NCBI GenBank assembly: GCA_017592665.1
Contig: JAGFNW010000022.1
Location: 62,001-126,000 of the forward strand
Direction: 5' to 3'
From: Streptosporangiaceae bacterium NEAU-GS5
Lineage (GTDB): Bacteria > Actinomycetota > Actinomycetes > Streptosporangiales > Streptosporangiaceae
Length of the DNA stretch: 64,000 nucleotides
Position 1 is the stretch's first letter. Each line of letters starts with the position of its first letter. A program made the position numbers and the translations under genes. The notes beneath the pieces were generated by a model. That model was not told the origin of the DNA and ran no database searches. It was given only the letters and a program-made list of their open reading frames with translations. Positions 31,601 through 39,886 of the stretch are shown piece after piece.

Positions 31601-33421
31601 CAGGGTGGCGATGTCGTAGGCGCCGTTGTGGCGGCGGCCGTTGATGAAGAAGGTCGGCGTCCCCGACACGCCGCTGAGGTCGGCCGACTCGATGTCCTCG
31701 TCGATATGCACGGCCCCGTCACGCTCGCCGAGCGCCGTGCGGAACTTCTCCACGTCGAGGCCGATCGACCGCGCGTAGCTCTCGTAGTCGGCCGTGTCGA
31801 GCTCGTGCTGGCAGGCCAGCAGCAGGTCGTGCATCTCCCAGAACGCCCCCTGCTCAGCAGCCGCCTCCGCCACCTCGGCGGCCCGCTGAGCGGCCGGATG
31901 CACGTCGCGCAGGGGAAGGTGCCGCCAGACGTAGCGGATGTCGCCATGGTCGGCCAGCAGTTCGCGCACCACCGGCTCGGCCTGGCCGCAGTAGGGACAC
32001 TGGAAGTCGCCGTATTCGACCACGGTCACCGGCGCCTCAATCGGGCCGCGCACATGGTCGCGTTCGTCGTCCACCGGCATGGCGAGGTCGACGACCGTCT
32101 CCGAGGTGCCGAACAGGGCGCGGATGCGCATCCGAGGTGGCAGCAGGGCGGTCGCCCGGGCGAGCGTCCAGGTGAGCAGGGCGGCGCAGACGCCGGCCGC
32201 CAGGATGCCGAACTTGGCCTCGTCCAGCTGCGTACCGTGGAAGGCGATCGTGGCGATCAGCAGCGCCACGGTGAAGCCGATGCCGGCGATCATGCCGGTG
32301 CCGGTGATCGCGGCCCAGCCGACCGGTGGCCGCACCGATCCCCTGCTCAGCCGGGTGACCAGCCAGCTGGAGCCGGCGATGCCCAGCGGCTTGCCCACGA
32401 CGTACGCGACCACGATGGCCAGCGTGATGGGCGAGGTGACGGCCCGCCGCAGGAACTCGCCGTTGATCACGATGCCGGCGTTGGCCAGTGCGAACAGCGG
32501 GACGATCACGTAGCTCGTCCACGGGTGGTACAGCTGCAGCAGCCGGTGGTTGGGCGAGATGGCGTAGGTGAGCCCCGCACGGGCCGACCGGGCGTATTCG
32601 GCGGTCGGCTGCTCGCGGAACAGCACGAACAGATCCGTCGCCCGTTCGAGGTCCTCGCGCGCGGCCGGCGAGGCGTAGGTGAGCAATCCCATGCCGAGGC
32701 CCACCACGACCGGTTCGACCCCCGACTGCGACATGGCCACCCAGGTCGCCAAGCCGAACAGCACGTAGACCACGCCACGCCGGACGCCGAGCCGATTGAG
32801 CACCATCATGGCCGCGAAGATCAGGACGGCGGCGACAAGCGCCGTCATCACGATCTCCCCGCTGTAGAAGACGGCGATCACGAGGAGCGCCACCAGGTCG
32901 TCGACCACGGCGACGGTGAGCATGTACGTGCGGGCCCTGGCCGGGAGCCGCCGGGCCACCAGCGCGAGCACCCCGAGCGCGAACGCCGTGTCCGTCGACA
33001 TGACCACGCCCCAGCCGTATCCGGCGGGGCTGCGCCCGTTGACCACCAGATAGATCACGATCGGGACGATCATCCCGCCCAGGCCGGCCGCCACGGGAAG
33101 CAGCACCCTGCGGCGTTCGCGCAGCTCCCCCATGTCGAACTCGCGGCGCGCCTCCAGCCCGACGACGAAGAAGAAGAACGCCATCAGGCCCGTGTTAACC
33201 CAGGTCCGCAGGTCGTGGGAGATCCCGGCGTGGCCCAGCTGGAGGCTGAACGACGTTTCCCAGACCTTGGCGTACGAGCCCGGACCGACGTTGGCCCACA
33301 CCAGCGCGGCCACGGTCGCCCCCACCACGAAGACGGCGCTCGCCGTCTCGGTGCGCAGAAACTCGCGCACCGGCGTGTCGAACCGGCGAACCCATGCCGT
33401 GTGTCCAGAAAACGGTTCCAT
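31553..33421 (-). CDS. nhaA: Na+/H+ antiporter NhaA fused to DsbA-like thioredoxin domain
   Basis: 622 aa. Residues 1-430 are NhaA with about 12 helices; the ion-binding Asp pair is in AVVDDLVALLVIAVF and the TDTAFALGVLALV segment of helix 4 is intact. Residues 445-620 are a DsbA/thioredoxin-like domain: TVVEYGDFQCPYCGQAEPVV with CPYC near 475, and the cis-Pro loop SGTPTFFINGR. No signal precedes the second domain, so it should face the side set by helix number. Such fusions occur in actinobacteria and other groups. ATG 33421 has GGGGG upstream; a GTG one codon earlier is possible. Overlaps the PadR gene end. Confidence 0.92.
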   Translation of the reverse strand: MEPFSGHTAWVRRFDTPVREFLRTETASAVFVVGATVAALVWANVGPGSYAKVWETSFSLQLGHAGISHDLRTWVNTGLMAFFFFVVGLEARREFDMGELRERRRVLLPVAAGLGGMIVPIVIYLVVNGRSPAGYGWGVVMSTDTAFALGVLALVARRLPARARTYMLTVAVVDDLVALLVIAVFYSGEIVMTALVAAVLIFAAMMVLNRLGVRRGVVYVLFGLATWVAMSQSGVEPVVVGLGMGLLTYASPAAREDLERATDLFVLFREQPTAEYARSARAGLTYAISPNHRLLQLYHPWTSYVIVPLFALANAGIVINGEFLRRAVTSPITLAIVVAYVVGKPLGIAGSSWLVTRLSRGSVRPPVGWAAITGTGMIAGIGFTVALLIATIAFHGTQLDEAKFGILAAGVCAALLTWTLARATALLPPRMRIRALFGTSETVVDLAMPVDDERDHVRGPIEAPVTVVEYGDFQCPYCGQAEPVVRELLADHGDIRYVWRHLPLRDVHPAAQRAAEVAEAAAEQGAFWEMHDLLLACQHELDTADYESYARSIGLDVEKFRTALGERDGAVHIDEDIESADLSGVSGTPTFFINGRRHNGAYDIATLSAAVKLARVTRAATS

Positions 33422-33500
33422 CACACCCCCGAGACATCAGCACCCAAGACGTGGATGGTGTTCCCTGCGGCCGCTCAAGTAACGCTCCGTCACAGGTCGG

Positions 33501-33896
33501 CTAATCGCCGACGGCGATCGCTTCCACCTCGATCAGCCGGCCCGGCTCGGCCAGCGTCGCCACGCCGAGGATCGTGTCGGCCGGCTTGTGGTCGCCGAAC
33601 ACCGCGATCCTGGCCGCGGAAATGAGCGGCAGATATTCCTGGCGGTGGCCGACTACGTAGATCGTGATCCGCGCGACCTGATCGGGCCTGACCGAGGCCG
33701 CGGCCAGAGTGCGGCCGACATTGGCGAACGCCTGCCTGGCCTGCGCTCCGAAGTCGCCTTCTCCAACGAGATCGCCCTGCTGGTCTTCGGCCACCTGCCC
33801 GGCGACGAACACCAGGCGGCTGCCTCTCGCGACCGCGACGTGGGTGTAGCTCTCCGGGATGGGAAGATCCTCGGGGTTGATCATTTCGAGTGACAT
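33501..33896 (-). CDS. RidA family protein (YjgF/YER057c/UK114)
   Basis: 131 aa. SRLVFVAGQVAEDQQGDLVG, GDFGAQARQAFANVGRTLAA, VARITIYVVGHRQEYLPLIS and the C-terminal ATLAEPGRLIEVEAIAV. The Arg that binds the substrate carboxylate in true RidA (in the VRxxG-type loop) appears replaced in AARIAVFGDHKPAD, so imine/enamine deaminase activity is uncertain. ATG at 33896 follows GAAGGGG. Monocistronic, with 75 bp to the NhaA gene ahead of it on the same strand. Confidence 0.88.
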   Translation of the reverse strand: MSLEMINPEDLPIPESYTHVAVARGSRLVFVAGQVAEDQQGDLVGEGDFGAQARQAFANVGRTLAAASVRPDQVARITIYVVGHRQEYLPLISAARIAVFGDHKPADTILGVATLAEPGRLIEVEAIAVGD

Positions 33897-33979
33897 CGAC
33901 GCCCCTTCACCGGCCATGGCGGCCGTACGGCCGCGCCGATGATCAGCCTAGGGCTCGATGTGCGAGCCACGCCCGCGGC

Positions 33980-34264
33980 TCAGGCGGCGAGAGCGACCAT
34001 CTGAATGCACCAGCGCATCCGCGCGCACGCGAGCTCGGGGTTGTCGCCGTAGTCGGCGGCGAGCTGGGCCGTGCACTCCAGCGGCTCATCGTGGTGGGCG
34101 TGCCAGGCGGCCAGCACGGCCGCGCGCACCTGCTGCGGCGTGGGCTGGTCGGAAGGCTGCAGGATGCTGCAGAACAGGACTTCAGCGAGGAGGTTCGCGG
34201 GCAGGACGCTGACCATGCCGTCGAACTGAGATTGAGGTAACTCGTAGACCGCCACTCTTGTCAC
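33980..34264 (-). CDS. Hypothetical protein, 94 aa
   Basis: From GTG 34264 (GAAGG four bases upstream): VYELPQSQFDGMVSVLPANL, then helical LAEVLFCSILQPSDQPTPQQ, VRAAVLAAWHAHHDEPLECT and ACARMRWCIQMVALAA. All-helical, four Cys, no signal or membrane helix. It looks like a small cytoplasmic actinobacterial protein of unknown role. The upstream frame to 34444 is open but has no ribosome site. Divergent from the YbaK-type gene (208 bp). Confidence 0.6.
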   Translation of the reverse strand: MTRVAVYELPQSQFDGMVSVLPANLLAEVLFCSILQPSDQPTPQQVRAAVLAAWHAHHDEPLECTAQLAADYGDNPELACARMRWCIQMVALAA

Positions 34265-34472
34265 CGTACCTTCGGCCGGGGGGCTCTGCTTACTCCCAGA
34301 TTGCGACAGATGTCCGATCACGGACATCCGGGGCACCCCCGAGCCGACCCCTAAGTCGCCCGGAAGCCCGGCCGGGGGTTGCCCCGACCACCCTGGTGGG
34401 GTTAAGCACCCGCTCCTCGCCGGACGCGGAACCACGAACCTCACCGTCCTCGGCTCGCCCTAGGCTGGAAGG

Positions 34473-34973
34473 GTGACCGCTGATGAGACGGATCTGAAGA
34501 TGTACGAGCGACTGCTCGCCGACCTGGACGCGGGCGGCGCCCGCTACCGGATCATCGAGCATCCGCCGGAGGGCCGCACCGACCTGGTCAGCGCCCTGCG
34601 CGGAAACGACGTCGCCCACGCGGCCAAATGCCTGGTCGTCATGGTGAAGATCGGCAAGAAGCAGACCCGCTACGTGCTCGCCGTCGTCCCCGGTGATGCC
34701 CGCCTCGACCTGCAGGCCATCAAGGACCGCCACGCGGGGACGTACGTGAGCTTCGCCGGCAAGGACAAGGCCGAGGAACTGGCCGGCAGCGAGAGCGGCA
34801 CCGTCCTGCCGTTCAGCTATCACCCGGAGCTGGAGCTGATCGCCGACCCGGCCCTGCTCGCGGTGCCGGAGATCTTCTTCAACGCCGCACGCCTCGACCG
34901 GTCCCTCGCCCTGGCCACCGACGACTACATCCGCCTCGCCAAGCCCCACGTCGTCCCCATCGTCGGCGGTTAG
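34473..34973 (+). CDS. YbaK/prolyl-tRNA-editing-domain deacylase
   Basis: 166 aa YbaK fold: RYRIIEHPPEGRTDLVSALR, AKCLVVMVKIGKKQTRYVLA (with the conserved catalytic-type Lys in the AKCL segment), VVPGDARLDLQAIKDRHAGT, GSESGTVLPFSYHPELELIA. Such trans-editing factors hydrolyse mischarged aminoacyl-tRNA. The GTG start at 34473 has GGAAGG directly before it, so the true start may be a few codons later. Its last 4 bases overlap the convergent E1-beta gene. Confidence 0.85.
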   Translation: MTADETDLKMYERLLADLDAGGARYRIIEHPPEGRTDLVSALRGNDVAHAAKCLVVMVKIGKKQTRYVLAVVPGDARLDLQAIKDRHAGTYVSFAGKDKAEELAGSESGTVLPFSYHPELELIADPALLAVPEIFFNAARLDRSLALATDDYIRLAKPHVVPIVGG

Positions 34974-35947
34974 GTCTGCAGCGACTTCTCGACCGTCGCG
35001 GCGATACGGTCCGCGGACGGCAGGACCAGGTCCTCCAGGCTGTCGGCGGCGGGCAGCGGGATGTGCGGCGTGGTGATCCGCTGGATCGGGCCGTCGAGCG
35101 TCCAGAACCCCTCGTCGGCCACGATCGAGGCGATCTCGGCTCCCCAGCCCAGCAGGCGCGGGTTCTCCTCGACCGTGAACAGGTGGCCGGTCTTGGCGAC
35201 GGAGGCCAGGATGGTCCGGGTGTCGAGTGGCACGAGGGAGCGCACATCGATCACCTCGGCGTCGATCCCGCGCGCCGCGAGCTCGTCGGCGGCGGCCAGC
35301 GCGCGCGGCACCATCAGCCCGAGCGCCAGGATCGTGGCGTCGGCCCCGGTCCGGCGTACCACCGCGGTCCCCAGTTCGTCGACCACCTCGCCGTCCGGCA
35401 CCTCGCCCTTCATCGCGTAGAGGCCCTTGTGCTCGAAGAAGAGCACCGGGTCGTCGCAGCGCACGGCCGCGGCCATCAGCCCCACCACGTCGCGCGGCGT
35501 CGACGGGGTGACCACCTTGAGGCCGGGCACCGCCATCGCCCAGTTCTCCACCGACTGCGAGTGCTGCGCCCCGAACCGCAGGCCGCCCCCGTTGCCGGTC
35601 TTCACCACCAGCGGCAGGCTCACCTGCCCGTCGGTCATGTAGCGGGTCTTGGCCATCTCGTTGGCGACCAGGTCCCAGCAGACCGCGAAGAAGTCCGAGA
35701 ACATGATCTCCGCGACCGGCCGGAGCCCGGTCATCGCGGCGCCCATGGCCGCGCCCAGGATGGCCTGCTCGGCGATCGGCGTGTCGATGACCCGGTTGGG
35801 CCCGAACCTGTCGAGCAGGCCCACGGTCGTCTTGAACACCCCGCCCGCTCCGGCCACGTCCTCGCCGACCAGCACCACCCGCTCGTCCCGGGCCATCTCC
35901 TGGGCGATGCCGTGGGCCACCGCGGCCCGATAGGTCAGTTCCGCCAT
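34970..35947 (-). CDS. 2-oxoacid/acetoin dehydrogenase E1 component, beta subunit
   Basis: 325 aa. LTYRAAVAHGIAQEMARDER, VLVGEDVAGAGGVFKTTVGL, RVIDTPIAEQAILGAAMGAA, FADFF-like MFSDFFAVCWDLVANEMAKT, and C-terminal transketolase domain VEENPRLLGWGAEIAS. Glu in the TPIAEQ block is the one that contacts the ThDP aminopyrimidine in the family. With the alpha subunit it forms an alpha2beta2 decarboxylase for pyruvate, branched 2-oxoacids or acetoin. Last gene of the operon starting at 44653; its ATG lies 13 bp inside the alpha gene, after GGAGG. No E2 or E3 gene is in the window. Confidence 0.92.
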   Translation of the reverse strand: MAELTYRAAVAHGIAQEMARDERVVLVGEDVAGAGGVFKTTVGLLDRFGPNRVIDTPIAEQAILGAAMGAAMTGLRPVAEIMFSDFFAVCWDLVANEMAKTRYMTDGQVSLPLVVKTGNGGGLRFGAQHSQSVENWAMAVPGLKVVTPSTPRDVVGLMAAAVRCDDPVLFFEHKGLYAMKGEVPDGEVVDELGTAVVRRTGADATILALGLMVPRALAAADELAARGIDAEVIDVRSLVPLDTRTILASVAKTGHLFTVEENPRLLGWGAEIASIVADEGFWTLDGPIQRITTPHIPLPAADSLEDLVLPSADRIAATVEKSLQT

Positions 35948-37011
35948 TGCGAGCCTCCGTCCGCCCACAGCTGGGTCAGCGCGCTGTCCGGTGACGGCAG
36001 CGGTCCGTCGATGGCCTCCCTGGTCGCCTGTTCCACTTCGGCGGCCACCTCCCGCTCGACGCCGCCCAGCACGGCGTCCTCGACGCCTAGCCGGAGGAGC
36101 CGATCGCGGTACAGCGTGACCGGGTCGTACCCGAGCCACGCCTCGATCTCGCCGGGCGGCCGGTATTTGCCGGGGTCGGCCCGTGAGTGCCCGCCGTGCC
36201 GGTACGTCACGGCCTCCACCAGGGACGGCCCGCCGCCGGATCGGGCCCGCTCCAGCGCGTCAAGGGCCGCGAGATAGCAGGCGTCGGCGTCGTTGCCGTC
36301 GATGACCTGGGGTTCGAGCCGATACGCGGCGGCCCGGTCGGCGGCCGGCCGGGGCACCGCCGTCACGTCGCCGATGGCCGTGTACTCCATGTACAGGTTG
36401 TTCTCGCACACGAACACGACCGGCAGCCGGAAGATGGACGCGTAGTTGAGTGCCTCGTGGAAGGCGCCGATGTTGGTCGTGCCGTCGCCGAAGAAGCAGA
36501 CCGCCACCTGGCCGGAGCCGCGATACTGCGCCGACCACGCGGCGCCGTTGGCAATGGTCAGGTGGGCGCCGATGATCGCGTACGAGCCCATCACGCCATG
36601 CGCCACGCTGGTCAGGTGCATGGATCCGCCCTTGCCGCCGAGCAGCCCGTTGGCCCGGCCGAGCAGCTCGGCGAGGATCGGCGTCATCGGCACGCCGCGG
36701 GCCAGCGTGTGCGCGTGCCCTCGGTAGGTGGCGAAGGTGTAGTCGTCGGCGCGCATGGCCGTGCCGAAGCCGGTGGCGACCGCCTCCATGCCCAGCGACA
36801 GATGCGTGGTCCCCTTCACGAGCCGGCGCATGAACAGGTCGTACGCCCGCTTCTCGAACTGCCGGGTCCGCTGCAGCATCCGATACATGGCCAGCCGGGT
36901 CGCCGGGTCGACGGCGGCGGCGTCGCCCCGGGCCGGGTCGGCCGGTGGCATGGTCGGCGGGTGATCGCCGTACGCGTGGGTGGCCAGCGGCAGTGACATG
37001 CGGCCCGTCAT
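35935..37011 (-). CDS. 2-oxoacid/acetoin dehydrogenase E1 component, alpha subunit
   Basis: 358 aa. The ThDP motif is FFGDGTTNIGAFHEALNYAS through CENN (GDG ... NN); also LFMRRLVKGTTHLSLGMEAV, GKGGSMHL and YRHGGHSRADPGKYRP, the phosphorylation-loop region in this family. Together with the overlapping beta gene it makes the ThDP-dependent E1 enzyme. The GKGGSMH and HSxxDP-x-x-YR blocks fit both pyruvate and acetoin dehydrogenases; the neighbouring butanediol-dehydrogenase-like gene makes acetoin-type cleavage attractive. The ATG (37011) overlaps the stop of the M24 gene (ATGA). Confidence 0.92.
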   Translation of the reverse strand: MTGRMSLPLATHAYGDHPPTMPPADPARGDAAAVDPATRLAMYRMLQRTRQFEKRAYDLFMRRLVKGTTHLSLGMEAVATGFGTAMRADDYTFATYRGHAHTLARGVPMTPILAELLGRANGLLGGKGGSMHLTSVAHGVMGSYAIIGAHLTIANGAAWSAQYRGSGQVAVCFFGDGTTNIGAFHEALNYASIFRLPVVFVCENNLYMEYTAIGDVTAVPRPAADRAAAYRLEPQVIDGNDADACYLAALDALERARSGGGPSLVEAVTYRHGGHSRADPGKYRPPGEIEAWLGYDPVTLYRDRLLRLGVEDAVLGGVEREVAAEVEQATREAIDGPLPSPDSALTQLWADGGSQWRN

Positions 37012-38366
37012 GCGGCGTCTCCCGGGATCGCGGGGGCGGTGTTCAGGTGCGACTGGCTGTCGCGCTGCAGCGGCAGCGGGCCGCCCGTCGTGTGATAGCG
37101 CCGCCCGGCCACCAGCAGCTCCTCGGCCGGGAACTTGGTGATGACCTCGCAGCCGTCGGACGTGACGACCAGCTCCTCCTCGATTCGGGCGGCCCCCCAC
37201 CCGTCGCTGGCCGGCCAGTACGTCTCGAGCGCGAAGACCATTCCCTCCTCCAGCGTCTCCGGATGGTCCAGCGAGACCAGCCGGCTGAAGATCGGCTTCT
37301 CCCAGATGGACAGCCCGACCCCGTGCCCGTACTGCAGGGCGAACGCGGCCTCCTCGTCGGCGAAACCGAACTCCTGCGCGGCCGGCCAGACGCTGACGAT
37401 GTCCGCGGTGGTGGCCCCCGGCTTCACCAGCGCGATCGCCTGGTCCATGTACGCGCGGCAGCGCCGATAAGCCTCGACCTGGGCCCGCGACGCGCTGCCC
37501 ACCGCGAACGTGCGGTAGTAGCAGGTGCGGTAGCCCATGAAGCTGTGCAGGATGTCGAAGAACGCTGGATCGCCCGGGCGGATCAGCCGGTCGCTGTAGA
37601 CGTGCGGATGCGGCGAGCAGCGCTCCCCGGAGATCGCGTTGACCCCTTCGACCTGCTCCGAGCCGAGGTCGTAGAGGACCTTGCTGACCAGCCCGACCGC
37701 CTCGTTCTCGCGCATGCCGGGACGCAGCGCGCCGTACAGCTCGTCGTAGGCGGCGTCCACCATGGACGCGGCCGTGGTGAGCAGGGAGATCTCGTCGGCC
37801 GTCTTGATCCGGCGGGCCTCGAGGAACACCTGCTGCCCGTCGACCACCTCTAAGCCTTTGGCGCGGAGCGCGGTCAGCACCGGCATCTCGATCAGGTCCA
37901 CCCCGATCGGCTCCCGGTGCAGGCCGTACCGCTCCAACTCGGCGTAGATCTTCGCGGCGACGTCGTCGGCGATGCCGGCGTCGGGATGGAACGCGCCGCG
38001 CAGCACCGAGATGCCGGCCCTCGCCCCGCTGGTCCCCCTGGCCGGCTCGGCCACGTCGGTCGCCGTGCGGTAGTCCAGCCACGGGTCGTACAGCTGGTGG
38101 TGGCGTGCGGCCGAGCCGAAGTCCCACAGCACCGGCTCGCCGCCGCGCGGCAGCAGCGCGAAGCGGATGAGCTTGTCCATCGCCCAGGTGCCGATGTGGG
38201 TGGCGGTCATGTAGCGGATGTTGTGGAAGTCGAAGCTCAGCAGCGCGCCGACGGACGACCCGTCGAGGGCGGACTTCAGGCGGGCCAGCCGTTGCGCGCG
38301 CAGCCGCGCGAGGTCGACCCGCTCCTCCCAGTCGACCGCGTTCAGGCCGAACGTCGCGATACCCAT
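37008..38366 (-). CDS. M24 (creatinase/aminopeptidase P-like) family protein with altered metal site
   Basis: 452 aa. N-terminal creatinase-like domain (ALLSFDFHNIRYMTATHIGT) and C-terminal pita-bread domain. Of the usual five ligands, D271 (PAFFDILHSF), H348 (YGHGVGLSIWEKP), E381 (MVFALETYW) and E396-398 (ARIEEELVV) are present. The second Asp (normally D-x-T-R-T-F) is replaced: the block reads YRTCYYRTFAVG with Cys282. Loss of metal ligands is known in creatinase and other non-peptidase members, so this may cleave a small C-N or C-S compound rather than a peptide. ATG after GAGGGAGA; operon with the E1 genes. Confidence 0.85.
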   Translation of the reverse strand: MGIATFGLNAVDWEERVDLARLRAQRLARLKSALDGSSVGALLSFDFHNIRYMTATHIGTWAMDKLIRFALLPRGGEPVLWDFGSAARHHQLYDPWLDYRTATDVAEPARGTSGARAGISVLRGAFHPDAGIADDVAAKIYAELERYGLHREPIGVDLIEMPVLTALRAKGLEVVDGQQVFLEARRIKTADEISLLTTAASMVDAAYDELYGALRPGMRENEAVGLVSKVLYDLGSEQVEGVNAISGERCSPHPHVYSDRLIRPGDPAFFDILHSFMGYRTCYYRTFAVGSASRAQVEAYRRCRAYMDQAIALVKPGATTADIVSVWPAAQEFGFADEEAAFALQYGHGVGLSIWEKPIFSRLVSLDHPETLEEGMVFALETYWPASDGWGAARIEEELVVTSDGCEVITKFPAEELLVAGRRYHTTGGPLPLQRDSQSHLNTAPAIPGDAA

Positions 38367-38390
38367 GCCGGTCTCCCTCTCGCTATAAGT

Positions 38391-38819
38391 TCACTCACGC
38401 TCGTAACCCGCCGCTTCCAGGCTGGCCGCGCCGCCGTAGCACCAGACCATGACGGCGCGCTCGGTCTCGGAGGTGTTGACGAAGCCGTGGTAGTCGTCGC
38501 GTGGCACGAAGACGATGTCGCCCGGGCCCATGATCACGTCGTCGTCGCCGACCCTGGCGATGCCGTGGCCCTCGACGATGTACTCGGTCTCCTCGGCGTG
38601 CGGGTGCCGGTGGATCTCATGCCTGGCGCCCGGTGGGAAGACCGTGATGCCGAAGACCGTGCTGGCCGAGCCCACGGTGTCGGCGGTGATCAGCCATTTG
38701 ACGTTCATGTTGACCCAGCCGTCCTCGGCGCGCAGCGCCCCGTCGGCGGTCACGCCCTCGACGGTCACCTTCATCGGATGCTCGCGCACCGGCTCCCGGC
38801 CGCCGGAGGAGCCGCTCAT
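38391..38819 (-). CDS. Cupin domain protein
   Basis: 142 aa single cupin. Motif 1: PPGARHEIHRHPHAEETEYI (G-x5-H-x-H-x3-E pattern), motif 2: MGPGDIVFVPRDDYHGFVNT, so a metal centre with two or three His and a Glu is likely. WLITADTVGSASTVFGITVF precedes motif 1. Could be an isomerase, a dioxygenase-like enzyme or a binding protein for the imported compound. Its ATG overlaps the stop of the zinc dehydrogenase by 4 bp, and it is followed at 25 bp by the M24 gene: co-translated metabolic partner. Confidence 0.88.
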   Translation of the reverse strand: MSGSSGGREPVREHPMKVTVEGVTADGALRAEDGWVNMNVKWLITADTVGSASTVFGITVFPPGARHEIHRHPHAEETEYIVEGHGIARVGDDDVIMGPGDIVFVPRDDYHGFVNTSETERAVMVWCYGGAASLEAAGYERE

Positions 38820-39877
38820 GCCGCGCTCACCAGGACCTTCAGCTCGTCGCCCGCCGGGTCGACAAGCACGTCGAAGCCCTTCGGCACGACGTCCTCGAGG
38901 CCGATGTGGGAGGTGACGACCCGCTCGATGGGATAGCGGCCGGTGGCGACCAGCCGCATGACCCGCGGCCAGTCTGTGAGGCGGTAGCACCAGGATCCGA
39001 GCAGCGACAGGTCCTTCTCCGACAGCGCCATCGCGTCCACGGTGGCCGGTTTGGTGTGCAGCCCGGTCTGCACGACCGTGCCGGCGCGCCGCGTATGCGT
39101 CACGCAGGCGGCCAGGCCTGCGGTGGTCCCGGAGCATTCGACCGCCACGTCGACGCCCAGCCCTTCGGTCAGCTCGGCGATCGTGCCCGCGAAGGACTCC
39201 TCGGCAGGGTCGAGCACGGGGCCTACGTCGAGCGTCCGGGCCAGCGCGGCCCGCTTCGGGTTGGGCTCGGCCACGATCACGAGGCCGGCGCCGATGGCGC
39301 TCGCGTACAGGGCCGACAACGCGCCGACCGGCCCGGCGCCCGTGACGAGCACGACGTCCCCGCCGCGCACCACGGCCCGATCCACCCCGTACGCGGCGAC
39401 CGCGGCCGGTTCGACCACCGCGGCGGCCACGTCGGACACCGCGTCCGGCACCCGGAAGACCTGATAATCCTTCAGCACGGCGTAGCGGGCCAGGCCGCCG
39501 GTCGCCGCGCTCAGCCCGGTGCAGGCGAAGTTCAGGCACAGGTTGCCCATGCCGCGCCTGCAGTACGGGCATCGGCCGCAGACGATGGCCGGCATGACGG
39601 AGACCCGGTCGCCGACGGCCACGTCCCGGATCAGGTCGCCGGTGGCGACCACGCGGCCGGCGAACTCGTGCCCGAGCGTCTGCGGCAGCGTGGCCCCGGT
39701 CAGCGGGTGCGGCTCGGTCCGGGTGACGATCGGGCCGACTTCGTATTCGTGCAGGTCGGTGCCGCAGATGCCGCAGTGGGACACCTCGACGAGCACCTCG
39801 TCGGGCTCGTGGAGCGTAGGTTCGGCGGTCTCCTCGACTCTGATGTCGTGCCGGCCGTAGTAGCGCGCGGCGCGCAT
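38816..39877 (-). CDS. Zinc-dependent dehydrogenase, (R,R)-butanediol-dehydrogenase-like
   Basis: 353 aa MDR. Catalytic zinc: C38 (HCGICGTDLHEY), H70 and E71 (LGHEFAGRV). Structural zinc: C100, C103, C106, C114 (VCGRCPYCRRGMGNLC). Rossmann motif VLVTGAGPVGALSALYASAI, acidic residue in VIVAEPNPKR suggesting NAD. The HCGICGTDLHEY-type start is usual in 2,3-butanediol dehydrogenases. It would oxidise a secondary alcohol of the imported substrate. Fourth gene of the operon, 9 bp after the ABC fusion gene. Confidence 0.9.
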   Translation of the reverse strand: MRAARYYGRHDIRVEETAEPTLHEPDEVLVEVSHCGICGTDLHEYEVGPIVTRTEPHPLTGATLPQTLGHEFAGRVVATGDLIRDVAVGDRVSVMPAIVCGRCPYCRRGMGNLCLNFACTGLSAATGGLARYAVLKDYQVFRVPDAVSDVAAAVVEPAAVAAYGVDRAVVRGGDVVLVTGAGPVGALSALYASAIGAGLVIVAEPNPKRAALARTLDVGPVLDPAEESFAGTIAELTEGLGVDVAVECSGTTAGLAACVTHTRRAGTVVQTGLHTKPATVDAMALSEKDLSLLGSWCYRLTDWPRVMRLVATGRYPIERVVTSHIGLEDVVPKGFDVLVDPAGDELKVLVSAA

Positions 39878-39886
39878 GTCGTACTC

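Noticed and set aside
34970-37011. Complete pyruvate dehydrogenase cluster
   Set aside because: No lipoyl-domain E2 or FAD-dependent E3 gene is present anywhere in the window.
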